This document shows, in pieces, positions 8,516-17,433 of a DNA stretch of 64,000 nucleotides. The notes beneath the pieces were generated by a model that worked only from the letters and a program-made list of their open reading frames with translations, did no database searches and was not told where the DNA came from. This stretch comes from Sneathiella chinensis (GTDB lineage Bacteria; Pseudomonadota; Alphaproteobacteria; Sneathiellales; Sneathiellaceae). Made by a program: the position numbers and the translations under genes. The stretch's first letter is position 1. Every line of letters starts with the position of its first letter. The stretch covers positions 1,240,001 through 1,304,000 of the forward strand of contig NZ_VNWN01000002.1 in assembly GCF_012720115.1 (NCBI RefSeq), in the 5' to 3' direction.

Positions 8516-10144
8516 TTACTTCGTCAGTTTGGAAACCTGTCTCAGACCCATGAACAGGCTGACACACATCAACAGCAGGACGAATGTGAACGGGAAGCCG
8601 GTTGAGACGGCCATGGCCTGCAGGGCGGTAAGGGCACCGGCCCCGCCGACAAGCAGCAATGTGGCGGCAACAACACCTTCAAAGGTACACCAGAAAACCC
8701 GCTGGGATACAGGAGCATCGACCTTGCCGCCAGCGGTAATCGTGTCAATGACAAGAGAACCGGAATCGGACGATGTCACGAAGAACACAAGCACAAGGAA
8801 AATCCCGAGAACGGAAGTAATGGTTGTCAGCGGAAGATGTTCCAGCATGACAAACAGTTTCAGTTCAAGGGCGGCGTCCTTTACCGGTGCGGCGGCATCG
8901 GCCAGAACCTCGGTGATGGCGGTTCCGCCGAAGGCACCCATCCAGATGATGGTGACAAAGGTCGGGATAAACAGAACGCAGAAAATAAATTCGCGAACCG
9001 TACGGCCCCGGGAAACGCGGGCGATGAACATGCCGACAAACGGTGACCAGGAAATCCACCACGCCCAGTAGAACGCGGTCCATCCCTGCGTGAAGTTGGT
9101 GTCTTCACGTCCGAACGGGTTGGACAGGGGGATAATTTCCTGAAGATAGGTCAGGCCGCCGCCAAGTGCGGTTTCGAAAATGGTGGATGTCGGTCCCATC
9201 ACAAGGATGAACAGCAGCAGCGCAACCGCCAGGCCGATGTTGATTTCAGACAGTAGCTTGACGCCCCCGTCCAGTCCGCGAATAACGGAGAACAGGGCCA
9301 GCAGCGTAATGAAGCCGATCAGGATAACCTTGGCACCATTTCCAGTTCCCCAGCCGAACAGGAAGTTCAGGCCGGCGAGAGCCTGTTCCGTGCCAAAGCC
9401 AAGGGATGTGGCGAGGCCGAACAGGGTGGCGAAAACAGCAAGGATATCAATGGTGTGGCCGGGCCAACCCCAGACCCTTTCGCCCAGCAGCGGATAAAAA
9501 GCCGACCGCAAGGTGAGGGGCAATCCGTTATTGTAGGTGAAGAAGGCCAGTGACAGGGCAACAACGGCATAGATGGCCCACGGGTGCAGAGCCCAGTGGA
9601 ACAGGGTTGCCGCCATGCCAAGATTGACCGCTTCCTGTACATCGCCGGCCGCCCCGGTCAGCGGGGCCCAGTCCGTCCGTACGCCATTTTCAACAGAAAT
9701 TCCGCCCATTGATGATGCAAAATGCGACATGGGTTCCGAAACGCCAAAAAACATCAGGCCGATGCCCATACCAGCGGCAAACAGCATGGCGAACCATCCG
9801 AAATAACCATAGTCAGGTCGTGCGTCCGGTCCGCCCAGTCTGATCTTTCCAAGCGGGGAAATCATCAAAAGAAGGCAGAAAACAACAAAGATATTGGCGG
9901 CACTCAGGAAGAACCAGTCAAATTTGGATGTTACATAAGGGCGCAGCCAGCCGAAAAACTCGGTTGCTTCCGCCTGAAACATCAGGGTGATCATTACAAA
10001 GGCAACGATGGATATTCCCGATATCAGGAAAACGGGGTTGTGGATGTCCAGACCGAAAGGCGTGATGTTGTCCTGCCCTATCTCATAGTCTGTGTCGATC
10101 TCATGCGGGACAGGGGTATCCTGACCGCTGGTGGTTTCACTCAT
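8516..10144 (-). CDS. BCCT family betaine/carnitine/choline transporter
   Basis: This 542-residue membrane protein has about twelve helices. BCCT hallmarks are the glycine-rich segment AAGMGIGLMFFGVSEP (around residue 90-105) and the signature WTAFYWAWWISWSPFVGMF followed by IARVSRGRTVREF. The family imports quaternary ammonium compounds such as glycine betaine, usually driven by sodium, for osmoprotection or as nutrients. The ATG at 10144 is chosen because GGAGGAG lies 6 nt upstream. An in-frame ATG at 10216 has no ribosome site. No betaine or choline catabolic genes are nearby, so the substrate stays open. Confidence 0.92.
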   Translation of the reverse strand: MSETTSGQDTPVPHEIDTDYEIGQDNITPFGLDIHNPVFLISGISIVAFVMITLMFQAEATEFFGWLRPYVTSKFDWFFLSAANIFVVFCLLLMISPLGKIRLGGPDARPDYGYFGWFAMLFAAGMGIGLMFFGVSEPMSHFASSMGGISVENGVRTDWAPLTGAAGDVQEAVNLGMAATLFHWALHPWAIYAVVALSLAFFTYNNGLPLTLRSAFYPLLGERVWGWPGHTIDILAVFATLFGLATSLGFGTEQALAGLNFLFGWGTGNGAKVILIGFITLLALFSVIRGLDGGVKLLSEINIGLAVALLLFILVMGPTSTIFETALGGGLTYLQEIIPLSNPFGREDTNFTQGWTAFYWAWWISWSPFVGMFIARVSRGRTVREFIFCVLFIPTFVTIIWMGAFGGTAITEVLADAAAPVKDAALELKLFVMLEHLPLTTITSVLGIFLVLVFFVTSSDSGSLVIDTITAGGKVDAPVSQRVFWCTFEGVVAATLLLVGGAGALTALQAMAVSTGFPFTFVLLLMCVSLFMGLRQVSKLTK

Positions 10145-10650
10145 GGTACTCCTCCCAAAACTGGGCAAGTGTCTTGGCGTGCGCGCTTTGGCGCATCGCA
10201 AATGTTGGTTTTTCAATCAAAATGGCCAGTGTCGGCCCTGATCGAGTTCGGTAGATCCGGGCTGTTCTTTTTACGACAGAATTTGCCTTTAGGCGACCTA
10301 CGGGGACAGTGCATAACATAGGGCGCATGAGAGTGTAATGGGTAAATTAAATATTTTTTTTAATCCAAGTAATGATAAAGATTATTGATGAGGTTTGTTT
10401 TAGGAAAATTTTGTCTATTTCATCGTGTTTTATCTTGTCATATTTATCGATATCAAAAGTTATCGCTGAGTTATTTTGTTAATTGATAGGAAGACAAAAC
10501 TTTTAAATGGCAAGTAAAGGAAAGTTGTTGGCAAGTGAACGGTTCGGGAAAAGAGGCATTTCGTTGACCGGGGGAAAAACATCGCCTATCACTCGCTCTT
10601 GTTCTGAAAGGGGGCCGGGATCATGTCCCGTTATGTGATGGCGTTGAAAA
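10145..10650. other. 506-nt intergenic region between BCCT and tup genes
   Basis: No convincing gene is seen. The part 10330-10500 is distinctly A+T-rich compared with the rest of the window and should hold the promoters of the two divergent units. TTTAT-CGAT-ATCAA at 10443-10456 is one mismatch from an FNR box, but I see no supporting context. Confidence 0.5.
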
Positions 10651-11355
10651 ATGGATAGTTTGCTGGCCGGTCTGTGGGCGGCAATCGAGCTGGTTGTGAC
10701 GCTGGACCCTGATCTGGTGGAGATAACACTCCGGTCCTTGCAGGTGACTGTGACTGCGGTTGTGATCGCGGCCTTTATCGGTTTGCCGCTTGGGGCGTGG
10801 CTCACATTGACGCGGTTTCGCTTGCGGCGGGTAACGGTGGCGGTTCTAAACGCGCTGATGGGATTGCCGCCGGTGGTGGTGGGGCTGGTCCTGTATGTCT
10901 TGTTATCCCGCGCCGGGCCGTTCGGGGTGCTGGATTTACTGTTTACCCCGACCGCCATGGTGATCGCCCAGATCGTGATCGTGACCCCGATTGTGGCCTC
11001 GCTCTGTCATCAGGCGACCCGCGAGTTATGGTTTCTGTACCATGACCTTCTGATTTCCATGAATACCACCAAATGGCAACGCATCCGGACCCTTCTGTGG
11101 GATGGGCGCCGGGCCTTGTTGACGGCTGTGCTGACCGGTTTCGGGCGGGCCATCGGCGAGGTTGGTGCGATCATGATCGTGGGCGGCAATATCGACCATG
11201 TCACTCGTGTGCTGACCACCGCCATCGCCCTTGAGGTTGGCAAGGGCGATTTCGCGCTGGCCCTTGGGCTTGGTCTGGTTCTGATTGCTCTTGCGGTCCT
11301 GATCAATCTCGCCATTCACAGTCTGTCCCGCACCGAGAAGGAGGGGACATGGTAG
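10651..11355 (+). CDS. tupB: Tungstate ABC transporter permease
   Basis: This 234-residue inner-membrane protein has about five or six hydrophobic segments and the permease EAA-loop signature (GFGRAIGEVGAIMIVGGN, about residues 164-181). The family is the TupB/ModB-like permeases of oxyanion importers. Assignment to tungstate rests on the strongly TupA-like binding protein two genes downstream. Its 3' end overlaps the ATPase gene by 7 nt. No strong ribosome-binding site precedes the ATG at 10651, but an upstream in-frame start is blocked by a stop codon. The permease gene comes first here. Confidence 0.88.
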   Translation: MDSLLAGLWAAIELVVTLDPDLVEITLRSLQVTVTAVVIAAFIGLPLGAWLTLTRFRLRRVTVAVLNALMGLPPVVVGLVLYVLLSRAGPFGVLDLLFTPTAMVIAQIVIVTPIVASLCHQATRELWFLYHDLLISMNTTKWQRIRTLLWDGRRALLTAVLTGFGRAIGEVGAIMIVGGNIDHVTRVLTTAIALEVGKGDFALALGLGLVLIALAVLINLAIHSLSRTEKEGTW

Positions 11356-12071
11356 AGGCTGAGGCCCTGTTTCCGGTTGTCCTTGATGATGTCAGTGTCT
11401 ATCGCAAGCAGACACGGGTTCTGGGGCCGCTGAATATCCGATTTGAACAGACCGGCTGTACGGTCCTGATGGGGCCGAATGGTGCCGGAAAGACGACTTT
11501 TCTCCGGTTGCTGCATGGGTTGGTTCGCCCTCGGGAGGGTAAGGTTGTCTGGGCGCTCCCGCCGGAGCAAACCTACGCCCGTCAGTCTTTTGTCTTCCAG
11601 ACACCGATTGTGATGCGGCGGACCGTACAGGACAATATCGCTTATCCCCTGATCGTTCGGGGGGCCGGGAAACGGCAGGGCCGGCAACAGGCGGATGAAT
11701 GGATTGACCGGGTCGGGCTTGCCCATGTGGCGCACAAGGATGCCGGGGTCATTTCAGGCGGCGAGCGGCAGAAACTGGCGCTTGCCCGGGCCTTGATAAC
11801 GGCACCGGATGTCCTGTTTCTGGATGAACCGTCCACCAATCTGGATGGGGCCTCGACGCGAGATATCGAGGCCTTGATCCAGGCGGTTGTGCGTGACGGG
11901 ACCCGTGTTTTTCTTGCAACCCATGATTTGGGGCAGGCCCGACGATTGGCGGATAACATCCTGTTCATCCATCATGGCGCCATTCTGGAACATGCGGAAT
12001 GCGACGCCTTTTTTGATCATCCGGCAACCCCGGAAGCCCGATCCTTTTTAAGAGGGGATATTCTGTTATGA
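11349..12071 (+). CDS. tupC: Tungstate ABC transporter ATP-binding protein
   Basis: The 240-residue ABC ATPase has a Walker A (MGPNGAGKTTFLRL, near residue 38), a Q-loop region (QSFVFQTPIVMRR), a signature (ISGGERQKLALARAL), a Walker B (DVLFLDEPSTNLD) and an H-loop (LATHD). It powers import by the TupB permease. Its ATG lies within the end of tupB and its stop overlaps the tupA start (ATGA), so the three genes form one tightly coupled operon. From this subunit alone molybdate, sulfate or tungstate specificity could not be told apart. Confidence 0.9.
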   Translation: MVEAEALFPVVLDDVSVYRKQTRVLGPLNIRFEQTGCTVLMGPNGAGKTTFLRLLHGLVRPREGKVVWALPPEQTYARQSFVFQTPIVMRRTVQDNIAYPLIVRGAGKRQGRQQADEWIDRVGLAHVAHKDAGVISGGERQKLALARALITAPDVLFLDEPSTNLDGASTRDIEALIQAVVRDGTRVFLATHDLGQARRLADNILFIHHGAILEHAECDAFFDHPATPEARSFLRGDILL

Positions 12072-12883
12072 CCAAGTTTTCAGCGATTTTTGCGGTTGTT
12101 ATCAGCCTGTTTCTGCCGGTGGTCGCCGCGGCAGACGACATGCGCATGGCCGTAACCACGTCGTTCCACAATTCCGGCCTTGCGGATGTGTTGCTGCCGG
12201 AAATCAAGAAAGACCTGGGGCTGGATGTTCATCTTCTTGTGGTTGGAACCGGTCAGGCCTTGCGTCTGGGCCGGGCCGGGGATGTGGATGCCATTCTGGT
12301 CCATTCCCGCAAGGCCGAGGAAGAGTTCGTCGAGAAAGGCTTCGGGACCCACCGGCGGGAGATCATGTATAATGATTTCGTCGTGATTGGCCCGTCCGCT
12401 GATCCGGCCGGGGTTGGCGGTGCAAAAAGCGCTGCTGCCGCCTTCCAGAAAATTGCCGCCGCCAAGACGGCCTTTGCCAGTCGCGGTGATGACAGCGGCA
12501 CCCACCGCAAGGAACGCAGCTTGTGGAATGCGGCCGGTCTGGATGATGCCGGGTTGGATACCGGCTGGTACCGGGCCAGCGGTTCTGGCATGGGGGCGAC
12601 CCTGAATATGGCAAGTGCCCTGAATGCCTACGTGTTTGCGGATCGGGCAAGCTGGCTGAACTTCGGGAACAAGGGGGAACTGGCCCTGCTGTTCGCAGGC
12701 GATCCGGTTCTGTTTAACCAGTATGCCTATATTCAGGTCAGCCCTACCCGGCACCCGCATGTGAAAAAAGAACAGGCTGCCAAACTGGAAGAATGGCTGG
12801 CCGGAGAACGGGCCCAACAGTTGATTGGCGGGTCTGAAATTGCCGGTGAAACGCTGTTTACCCCCAACGCCCAGCCCCGCTGA
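12068..12883 (+). CDS. tupA: Tungstate-binding periplasmic protein
   Basis: The 271-residue protein begins with a signal peptide (about residues 1-22, ending VVAAA). The mature part shows TupA family features: TTSFHNSGLADVL near the N-terminus, LVVGTGQALRLGRAGDVDAILVH, a YNDFVVIGP strand and a SRGDDSGTHRKE ligand-side loop. TupA proteins bind tungstate very tightly in the periplasm and deliver it to TupBC, usually for tungsten or molybdenum pterin enzymes such as formate dehydrogenase. No such enzyme is in the window. The operon ends at a strong terminator at 12905. Confidence 0.93.
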   Translation: MTKFSAIFAVVISLFLPVVAAADDMRMAVTTSFHNSGLADVLLPEIKKDLGLDVHLLVVGTGQALRLGRAGDVDAILVHSRKAEEEFVEKGFGTHRREIMYNDFVVIGPSADPAGVGGAKSAAAAFQKIAAAKTAFASRGDDSGTHRKERSLWNAAGLDDAGLDTGWYRASGSGMGATLNMASALNAYVFADRASWLNFGNKGELALLFAGDPVLFNQYAYIQVSPTRHPHVKKEQAAKLEEWLAGERAQQLIGGSEIAGETLFTPNAQPR

Positions 12884-12904
12884 GTGTAGGCAAAAACAGG
12901 ATAG

Positions 12905-12940
12905 AAGGGGCGGATAGAGGAAATTCCGCCCCTTTTTGTT
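12905..12940 (+). terminator. Intrinsic terminator of tupBCA
   Basis: A perfect 10-bp stem (12905-12914 with 12925-12934) is followed by TTTTTGTT. It lies 22 nt after the tupA stop and just before the photolyase promoter, insulating the two units. Confidence 0.88.
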
Positions 12941-12948
12941 TGAGCCGC

Positions 12949-12978
12949 TGATCCATCCCTGTGGCTGAAGGGTATAAC
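12949..12978 (+). promoter_or_regulatory. RpoE-type promoter of the photolyase gene
   Basis: TGATCC (12949-12954), 18 nt, then TATAAC (12973-12978). The -35 and spacer are identical in form to the rpoE promoter at 2507. Transcription would start near 12985, which rules out the in-frame GTG at 12961 as start codon and points to the TTG at 13015. Confidence 0.62.
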
Positions 12979-13014
12979 GGGTGCGGTATCACATATTCAA
13001 AAGGGTTCAGGGTC

Positions 13015-14454
13015 TTGGGTAAGGTTTCAATTCATTGGTTTCGGCAGGATCTGCGTCTTTCTGACAATCCGGCTTTGTCCCATGCGGTGAAGCAGGGGGC
13101 GGTGCTGCCTGTCTATATTCTGGATGATGAGGCCGCCGGGGACTGGAAAATGGGCGGTGCCAGCCGGGTCTGGTTGCATCATTCCCTTGCGGCGCTGAAG
13201 GAAAGCCTTGGCGGTCATCTAGCTGTTTTCAAGGGCAGTGCCGAGCATATACTGACCGATCTTGTGGCGGAAACCGGGGCGGAAACCCTGACCTGGACCC
13301 GCTGTTATGAGCCATGGCGGCGAGAGAGGGACGAGCGTATCAAATCCCGTTTTCAGGACATGGGGTTGGATGTCCTGAGCGGAAACGGCTCTCTGTTGTG
13401 GGAGCCGTGGACCATCCGCAAGGGCGATGGTGGGCCGTATCGGGTGTTTACGCCCTTCTACAAGAAGGGCTGTCTGGCGGCCCCGCCCCCAAGAGAGCCG
13501 CAGCCCGCGCCCGATATCAGCGACTTTGCGCCCATGCCGTCTTCGTCCCTTGAGGTGGGTGCCCTTGAATTGCTGCCAACCCTTCCGTGGGGGGAAGAGA
13601 TGATGCAGCATTGGACGCCGGGTGAAAAAGGGGCGGATCAGGCGCTGGACCGGTTTTTTGAAGTGGGTCTGTCCGACTATTCGGAAGGACGTGACTTTCC
13701 GGCCCGCCCCGCCACGTCCGGCTTGTCGCCCTATTTGCATTTCGGGGAAATGTCCCCCAATCAGGCGTGGTGTTTTTCGGGCCGGGCCGGGGATTTCATG
13801 GGCTGCGAAAAAGATGCGGAACATTTTCGCCGGGAACTGGCGTGGCGGGAATTTTCCTATTCCCAGCTTTATTTTCATCCGGATTTGCCCACCGTAAACC
13901 TGAACCGGAAATATGACGTGTTCCCGTGGCAGGAGGATACATCCCTGCTTCGGCAATGGCAGAAGGGTGAAACCGGTATCCCGCTGGTGGATGCGGGGAT
14001 GCGCCAGTTATGGCAGACCGGCCATATGCACAACCGGGTTCGCATGGTCGTGGCCTCTTTCCTCGTTAAGAACCTGTTGATTGACTGGCGGCAAGGACAG
14101 GCGTGGTTCTGGGATACCCTTGTGGATGCGGATCTGGCCAATAACGCGGCAGCGTGGCAGTGGGTGGCCGGATCGGGGGCGGATGCGGCGCCCTATTTCC
14201 GGATTTTCAATCCGGCCACGCAGGGCGAACGCTTTGATCCCGATGGGGACTATATCCGCCAATATGTCCCTGAGCTTTCCAGCTTGCCGGACAAATGGCT
14301 GTCCAAACCATGGGAGGCGCCGGAAGCGGTCTTGCGGCAGGCGGGGGTTTCGCTTGGCAAAAATTACCCCCATCCGATAGTTGATCTCAAGGCGTCGCGC
14401 CAGCGGGCGCTGACCGCCTATGAACAGGTCAAGGCACATGAGGTCAATGTTTAG
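13015..14454 (+). CDS. phrA: Deoxyribodipyrimidine photolyase
   Basis: The 479-residue photolyase/cryptochrome protein opens with KVSIHWFRQDLRLSDNPAL, has the N-terminal antenna-binding domain, then the FAD domain with REFSYSQLYFHPDL, WQTGHMHNRVRMVVASFL and DLANNAAAWQWVAGSGADAAPYFRIFNP. It repairs UV-induced pyrimidine dimers using light and FADH. The TTG at 13015 is chosen because the family N-terminus begins right there and the predicted transcription start lies downstream of the alternative GTG at 12961. The Rhodobacter homologue phrA is a core RpoE/ChrR target, which fits the promoter here. Whether it repairs cyclobutane or other lesions is not decided. Confidence 0.92.
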   Translation: MGKVSIHWFRQDLRLSDNPALSHAVKQGAVLPVYILDDEAAGDWKMGGASRVWLHHSLAALKESLGGHLAVFKGSAEHILTDLVAETGAETLTWTRCYEPWRRERDERIKSRFQDMGLDVLSGNGSLLWEPWTIRKGDGGPYRVFTPFYKKGCLAAPPPREPQPAPDISDFAPMPSSSLEVGALELLPTLPWGEEMMQHWTPGEKGADQALDRFFEVGLSDYSEGRDFPARPATSGLSPYLHFGEMSPNQAWCFSGRAGDFMGCEKDAEHFRRELAWREFSYSQLYFHPDLPTVNLNRKYDVFPWQEDTSLLRQWQKGETGIPLVDAGMRQLWQTGHMHNRVRMVVASFLVKNLLIDWRQGQAWFWDTLVDADLANNAAAWQWVAGSGADAAPYFRIFNPATQGERFDPDGDYIRQYVPELSSLPDKWLSKPWEAPEAVLRQAGVSLGKNYPHPIVDLKASRQRALTAYEQVKAHEVNV

Positions 14455-14623
14455 AAGATCAAAGAAAATAAGGGGATACTTTAAAAATCTTGCTTGCTAA
14501 AAGTGTTCTGTGTAGAAACTTTGTGGCGATATAAGCAAACGCGCCTCTGTCCCGATGTACCTGCGATGCTTCCTTTGTTGCAAAGGGCAGAGAGCTTTTC
14601 TCTATCAAGGCAGAGCAAGATAT

Positions 14624-14914
14624 ATGACTGTTTCTCAACTATGGCTTGGTGTCGGCTTTTTGGGGCAGGCCCTGTTTTCCAGCCGGTTCATTCTGCAATG
14701 GATTGCCAGTGAGCGGCGCAAGGAAAGCTATGTGCCGGTCCTTTTCTGGTGGTTCAGTCTTGCGGGTGGGGCGTCGCTTCTTGCCTATGCCATCTGGCGC
14801 GAAGACCCTGTTTTCATCGTCGGGCAGGGGGCGGGGCTGTTTGTCTATACCCGAAACCTGATCCTGATCCGCAACCGGCGTCGCCTGAACGGCGGCGAAC
14901 AGGTGGACGCATGA
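14624..14914 (+). CDS. LABN-domain membrane protein (lipid-A-disaccharide synthase N-terminal-like)
   Basis: The 96-residue protein with three probable membrane helices matches the LABN (COG3952) family: LWLGVGFLGQALFSSRFILQW, then SERRKESYVPVLFWWFSLAGG and a last helix FIVGQGAGLFVYTRNLILI. The family is named after a segment fused to some LpxB proteins, but stand-alone copies accompany polyprenyl-phosphate glycosyltransferases and probably act in lipid or sugar handling at the inner membrane. It overlaps the ArnT-like gene by 4 nt (ATGA). The ATG at 14624 is chosen over an upstream one at 14555 because homology begins here. Confidence 0.85.
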   Translation: MTVSQLWLGVGFLGQALFSSRFILQWIASERRKESYVPVLFWWFSLAGGASLLAYAIWREDPVFIVGQGAGLFVYTRNLILIRNRRRLNGGEQVDA

Positions 14915-16512
14915 GCGGGAGTGTATCGTCAGAGGGGAGCTTTCCTGGGAGGAAGAGCCTTGATCTGACGATCTTCAGCGCGGGGCTTTTCATTATCCTG
15001 TCGCTGGTCGGGCTGTGGATACGGCCTCTTTTGCCGGTGGACGAAACCCGATACCTGTCGGTTGCGTGGGAAATGTGGGTCAGTGGTGATTACCTGATCC
15101 CCACCAAAAACGGCGAAATTTACACCCATAAGCCACCGTTGCTGTTCTGGCTGATCAATCTGGTCTGGTGGGTGACCGGCGTCAGTGAGTTTGCCGCCCG
15201 CCTTGTCGGGCCTGCCGCAGGGGTGGTCGCCCTTTTCCTGACCCGTCGGCTTTGCCGCGTTCTGTGGCCGGATGCGGAACAGCAGGCCGGAACATCCGCC
15301 CTGATTTTTGCCACCAGCATGGGCTTTTTGCTGCTGGCGTCCCTGACAATGTTTGATGCCCTTCTGACGGTGGGGGTTCTGATCGCCATTCTGGGGATTG
15401 TGCGACTGGATCAAACCGGATCGTTGAAGTGGCTGTTGGTGTTTGCCTTTGGTCTGGCCTTTGGCGGTATGTCGAAAGGGCCGGTGGTTCTTGTCCATGT
15501 CTTGCCGGTTGCCCTGTTCCTGCCGTTCCTGCCGACCTCCCGTTGGGGGCGCGGAAAAGCGCTGTGGTATGCGGCGGTTCTTGGCGGTGTGGTTGGCGGC
15601 ATTGCCATTGTGTCATTGTGGCTGGTGCCTGCCTTGATCGCCGGGGGGCCGGTATATCAGGAAGCGGTCCTCTGGAAACAGTCGGCGGGCCGGATTACCA
15701 ACTCGTTTTCCCATGGTCGTCCGTTCTGGTTCTATCTGGCGCTGGTGCCGGTTTTTCTGTGGCCGTGGGGGTGGCGCCTGTCCAGTTGGCGAAAGGGGAC
15801 TTTGGGGCCGGTTTTGCGCGAGCCGGGGGCGCAGGTCAGTCTTCTTTGGATTGGCGGCAGTTTCCTGATTTTCAGCCTGATCAGTGGCAAGCAGATCCAT
15901 TACCTGATGCCGGAAATGCCCGCGCTGGCGTTTCTGTTGGCGCGCCTGTTTGACAGCAAGGCCGATGGCCGAATGCAGACGGTTGCCGGTATCGCACCGT
16001 TTATTCTGGTGTGGGCAGCGTTGATCCTTGCCATGGTTGGTGTGATACCACTGGATGGGCTGGAGGGGGCTCTGTCCCGCCCCGCCATGCTGGCGGCGAT
16101 TGCGGGAACGACCCTCTATATTGTCGTGGTCTGGTTGTGTCGGCGCAGCCAGTTGATTGTGCTGGCATCAATGGCGCCTGCCTTGCTTGGGATCGTCTAT
16201 CTGGTGGCGGCCTCGCCGCTCAGCCGGATGTATGACGCGAACGAGATTGCCGGGGAACTGGCCAAGGGGGACCCGCCAGCCATTTTGTATATTGCCGGGA
16301 AGTATCATGGGGAATTCACATTTGCCGGACGGCTGACCAGACCGGTCGATGTGCTGATCGGCGATGATGTGGCGGTGTGGATAAAAAATAATCCGGGAGG
16401 GGTCATCGTTGGACGCCTCGACAAGCCCACGCCGAATTTCCCCTATGACAGGAAATTTGTCTACAGGAAGCGGCCCTATGCCATCTGGCGGGTCCCGCGG
16501 GAGAAAAGTTGA
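14911..16512 (+). CDS. ArnT-like polyprenyl-phosphate glycosyltransferase (GT-C fold)
   Basis: The 533-residue protein has about ten to twelve membrane helices. The first large loop reads LPVDETRYLSVAWEMW, with the acidic DE pair that is catalytic in the PMT/ArnT superfamily, then PTKNGEIYTHKPPLLFWLINL. Such enzymes move a sugar from an undecaprenyl-phosphate carrier to lipid A or another periplasmic acceptor. The next gene encodes a DPM1-like enzyme that would load the carrier, so the pair makes a plausible donor/transfer module. The sugar is unknown, and no 4-amino-arabinose genes are present. The stop overlaps the next start by 1 nt. Confidence 0.85.
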   Translation: MSGSVSSEGSFPGRKSLDLTIFSAGLFIILSLVGLWIRPLLPVDETRYLSVAWEMWVSGDYLIPTKNGEIYTHKPPLLFWLINLVWWVTGVSEFAARLVGPAAGVVALFLTRRLCRVLWPDAEQQAGTSALIFATSMGFLLLASLTMFDALLTVGVLIAILGIVRLDQTGSLKWLLVFAFGLAFGGMSKGPVVLVHVLPVALFLPFLPTSRWGRGKALWYAAVLGGVVGGIAIVSLWLVPALIAGGPVYQEAVLWKQSAGRITNSFSHGRPFWFYLALVPVFLWPWGWRLSSWRKGTLGPVLREPGAQVSLLWIGGSFLIFSLISGKQIHYLMPEMPALAFLLARLFDSKADGRMQTVAGIAPFILVWAALILAMVGVIPLDGLEGALSRPAMLAAIAGTTLYIVVVWLCRRSQLIVLASMAPALLGIVYLVAASPLSRMYDANEIAGELAKGDPPAILYIAGKYHGEFTFAGRLTRPVDVLIGDDVAVWIKNNPGGVIVGRLDKPTPNFPYDRKFVYRKRPYAIWRVPREKS

Positions 16513-17315
16513 TGGGAGTTGATGTGGGGAACGAAAACAGGGTGTCTGTGGTCGTTCCGGTTTTGAACGAAGCGGAAAATGTGGGAACTCTGGTTCGTGA
16601 AATCGGTGCGGCAATGGATGGATGGGATTTCGAGATGATCTTCGTGGATGACGGGTCCACGGACCGCACGGTTGAGGTGCTGCGGGATTTGGCAAAAGAG
16701 TTTCCCACCTTGCGGTGCCTGCATCACCTGAAGCGGTGCGGACAATCGGCGGCAATCCGCACCGGGGTGAAACATGCCAGCGGCGGCGTGATTGTAACGC
16801 TGGATGGGGATGGTCAGAACCCGCCTTCTGAAATTCCCCGCTTGGCCCGTCACCTGATCGAGGCGGACGCGGGGGTTGGTCTTGTGCAGGGGCAGCGGGC
16901 CAAGCGGCAGGATACCCTGTGGAAGAAGGTCGGTTCCCGTCTTGCCAACAAAATCCGGCAGGGCCTGCTGCAAGACGGTGTGAAGGATAGTGGCTGCGGC
17001 CTCAAGGCGTTTTATCGCTCGGCCTATCTGGAGCTGGCATATTTTGATCATTTGCACCGGTTCATGCCGGTAATGATGATCCGCGAGGGATACAGGGTCG
17101 CGGTGCTGGACGTATCCCATCGGGAGCGGCAGGCCGGGACCTCCAAATATGGCAATCTGCAACGGGCTCTTGTGGGGATTTATGATCTTCTGGGGGTGGT
17201 CTGGCTTCGCAAGCGCCGCGCTCTCAGTGCGGTGGAGGAGGTGGCGTTCGGCGCAGAACCGCAACCGGCGGCGATGGCGTCTTCCCTGACAGGCGGAGCA
17301 GCAACAAAACCATAA
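16512..17315 (+). CDS. DPM1-like family 2 glycosyltransferase
   Basis: The 267-residue protein has a GT2 fold: SVVVPVLNEAENV at the N-terminus, the nucleotide-sugar aspartates in FVDDGSTDRT, TLDGDGQNPP (the DxD-like motif), and SGCGLKAFYRSAYLEL. The C-terminal segment RERQAGTSKYGNLQRAL is typical of dolichyl or undecaprenyl-phosphate mannosyl/glucosyl transferases. It lacks the two C-terminal membrane helices of ArnC, so it resembles the soluble DPM1 form. It should attach a sugar to polyprenyl phosphate on the cytoplasmic face, for use by the ArnT-like enzyme encoded just upstream. Confidence 0.86.
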   Translation: MGVDVGNENRVSVVVPVLNEAENVGTLVREIGAAMDGWDFEMIFVDDGSTDRTVEVLRDLAKEFPTLRCLHHLKRCGQSAAIRTGVKHASGGVIVTLDGDGQNPPSEIPRLARHLIEADAGVGLVQGQRAKRQDTLWKKVGSRLANKIRQGLLQDGVKDSGCGLKAFYRSAYLELAYFDHLHRFMPVMMIREGYRVAVLDVSHRERQAGTSKYGNLQRALVGIYDLLGVVWLRKRRALSAVEEVAFGAEPQPAAMASSLTGGAATKP

Positions 17316-17433
17316 CATTCCGGTCATGAAACTGACGGTCACGAACCCTAGAAACCCTGAAAGGGCATGAGATCCTTTCCTGTGTTTCAGGTTCTTGGGA
17401 GGTGTCGGTTTTGCAGTGCCAGAGTGATTTATT

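Noticed and set aside
10443-10456. One-mismatch FNR box TTTAT-CGAT-ATCAA between the BCCT and tup genes
   Set aside because: The mismatch is at the critical G of TTGAT, the DNA is A+T-rich so chance matches are expected, and no low-oxygen gene adjoins.
12961-13014. GTG start for the photolyase at 12961
   Set aside because: It lies upstream of the predicted transcription start, and the added residues do not resemble the family.
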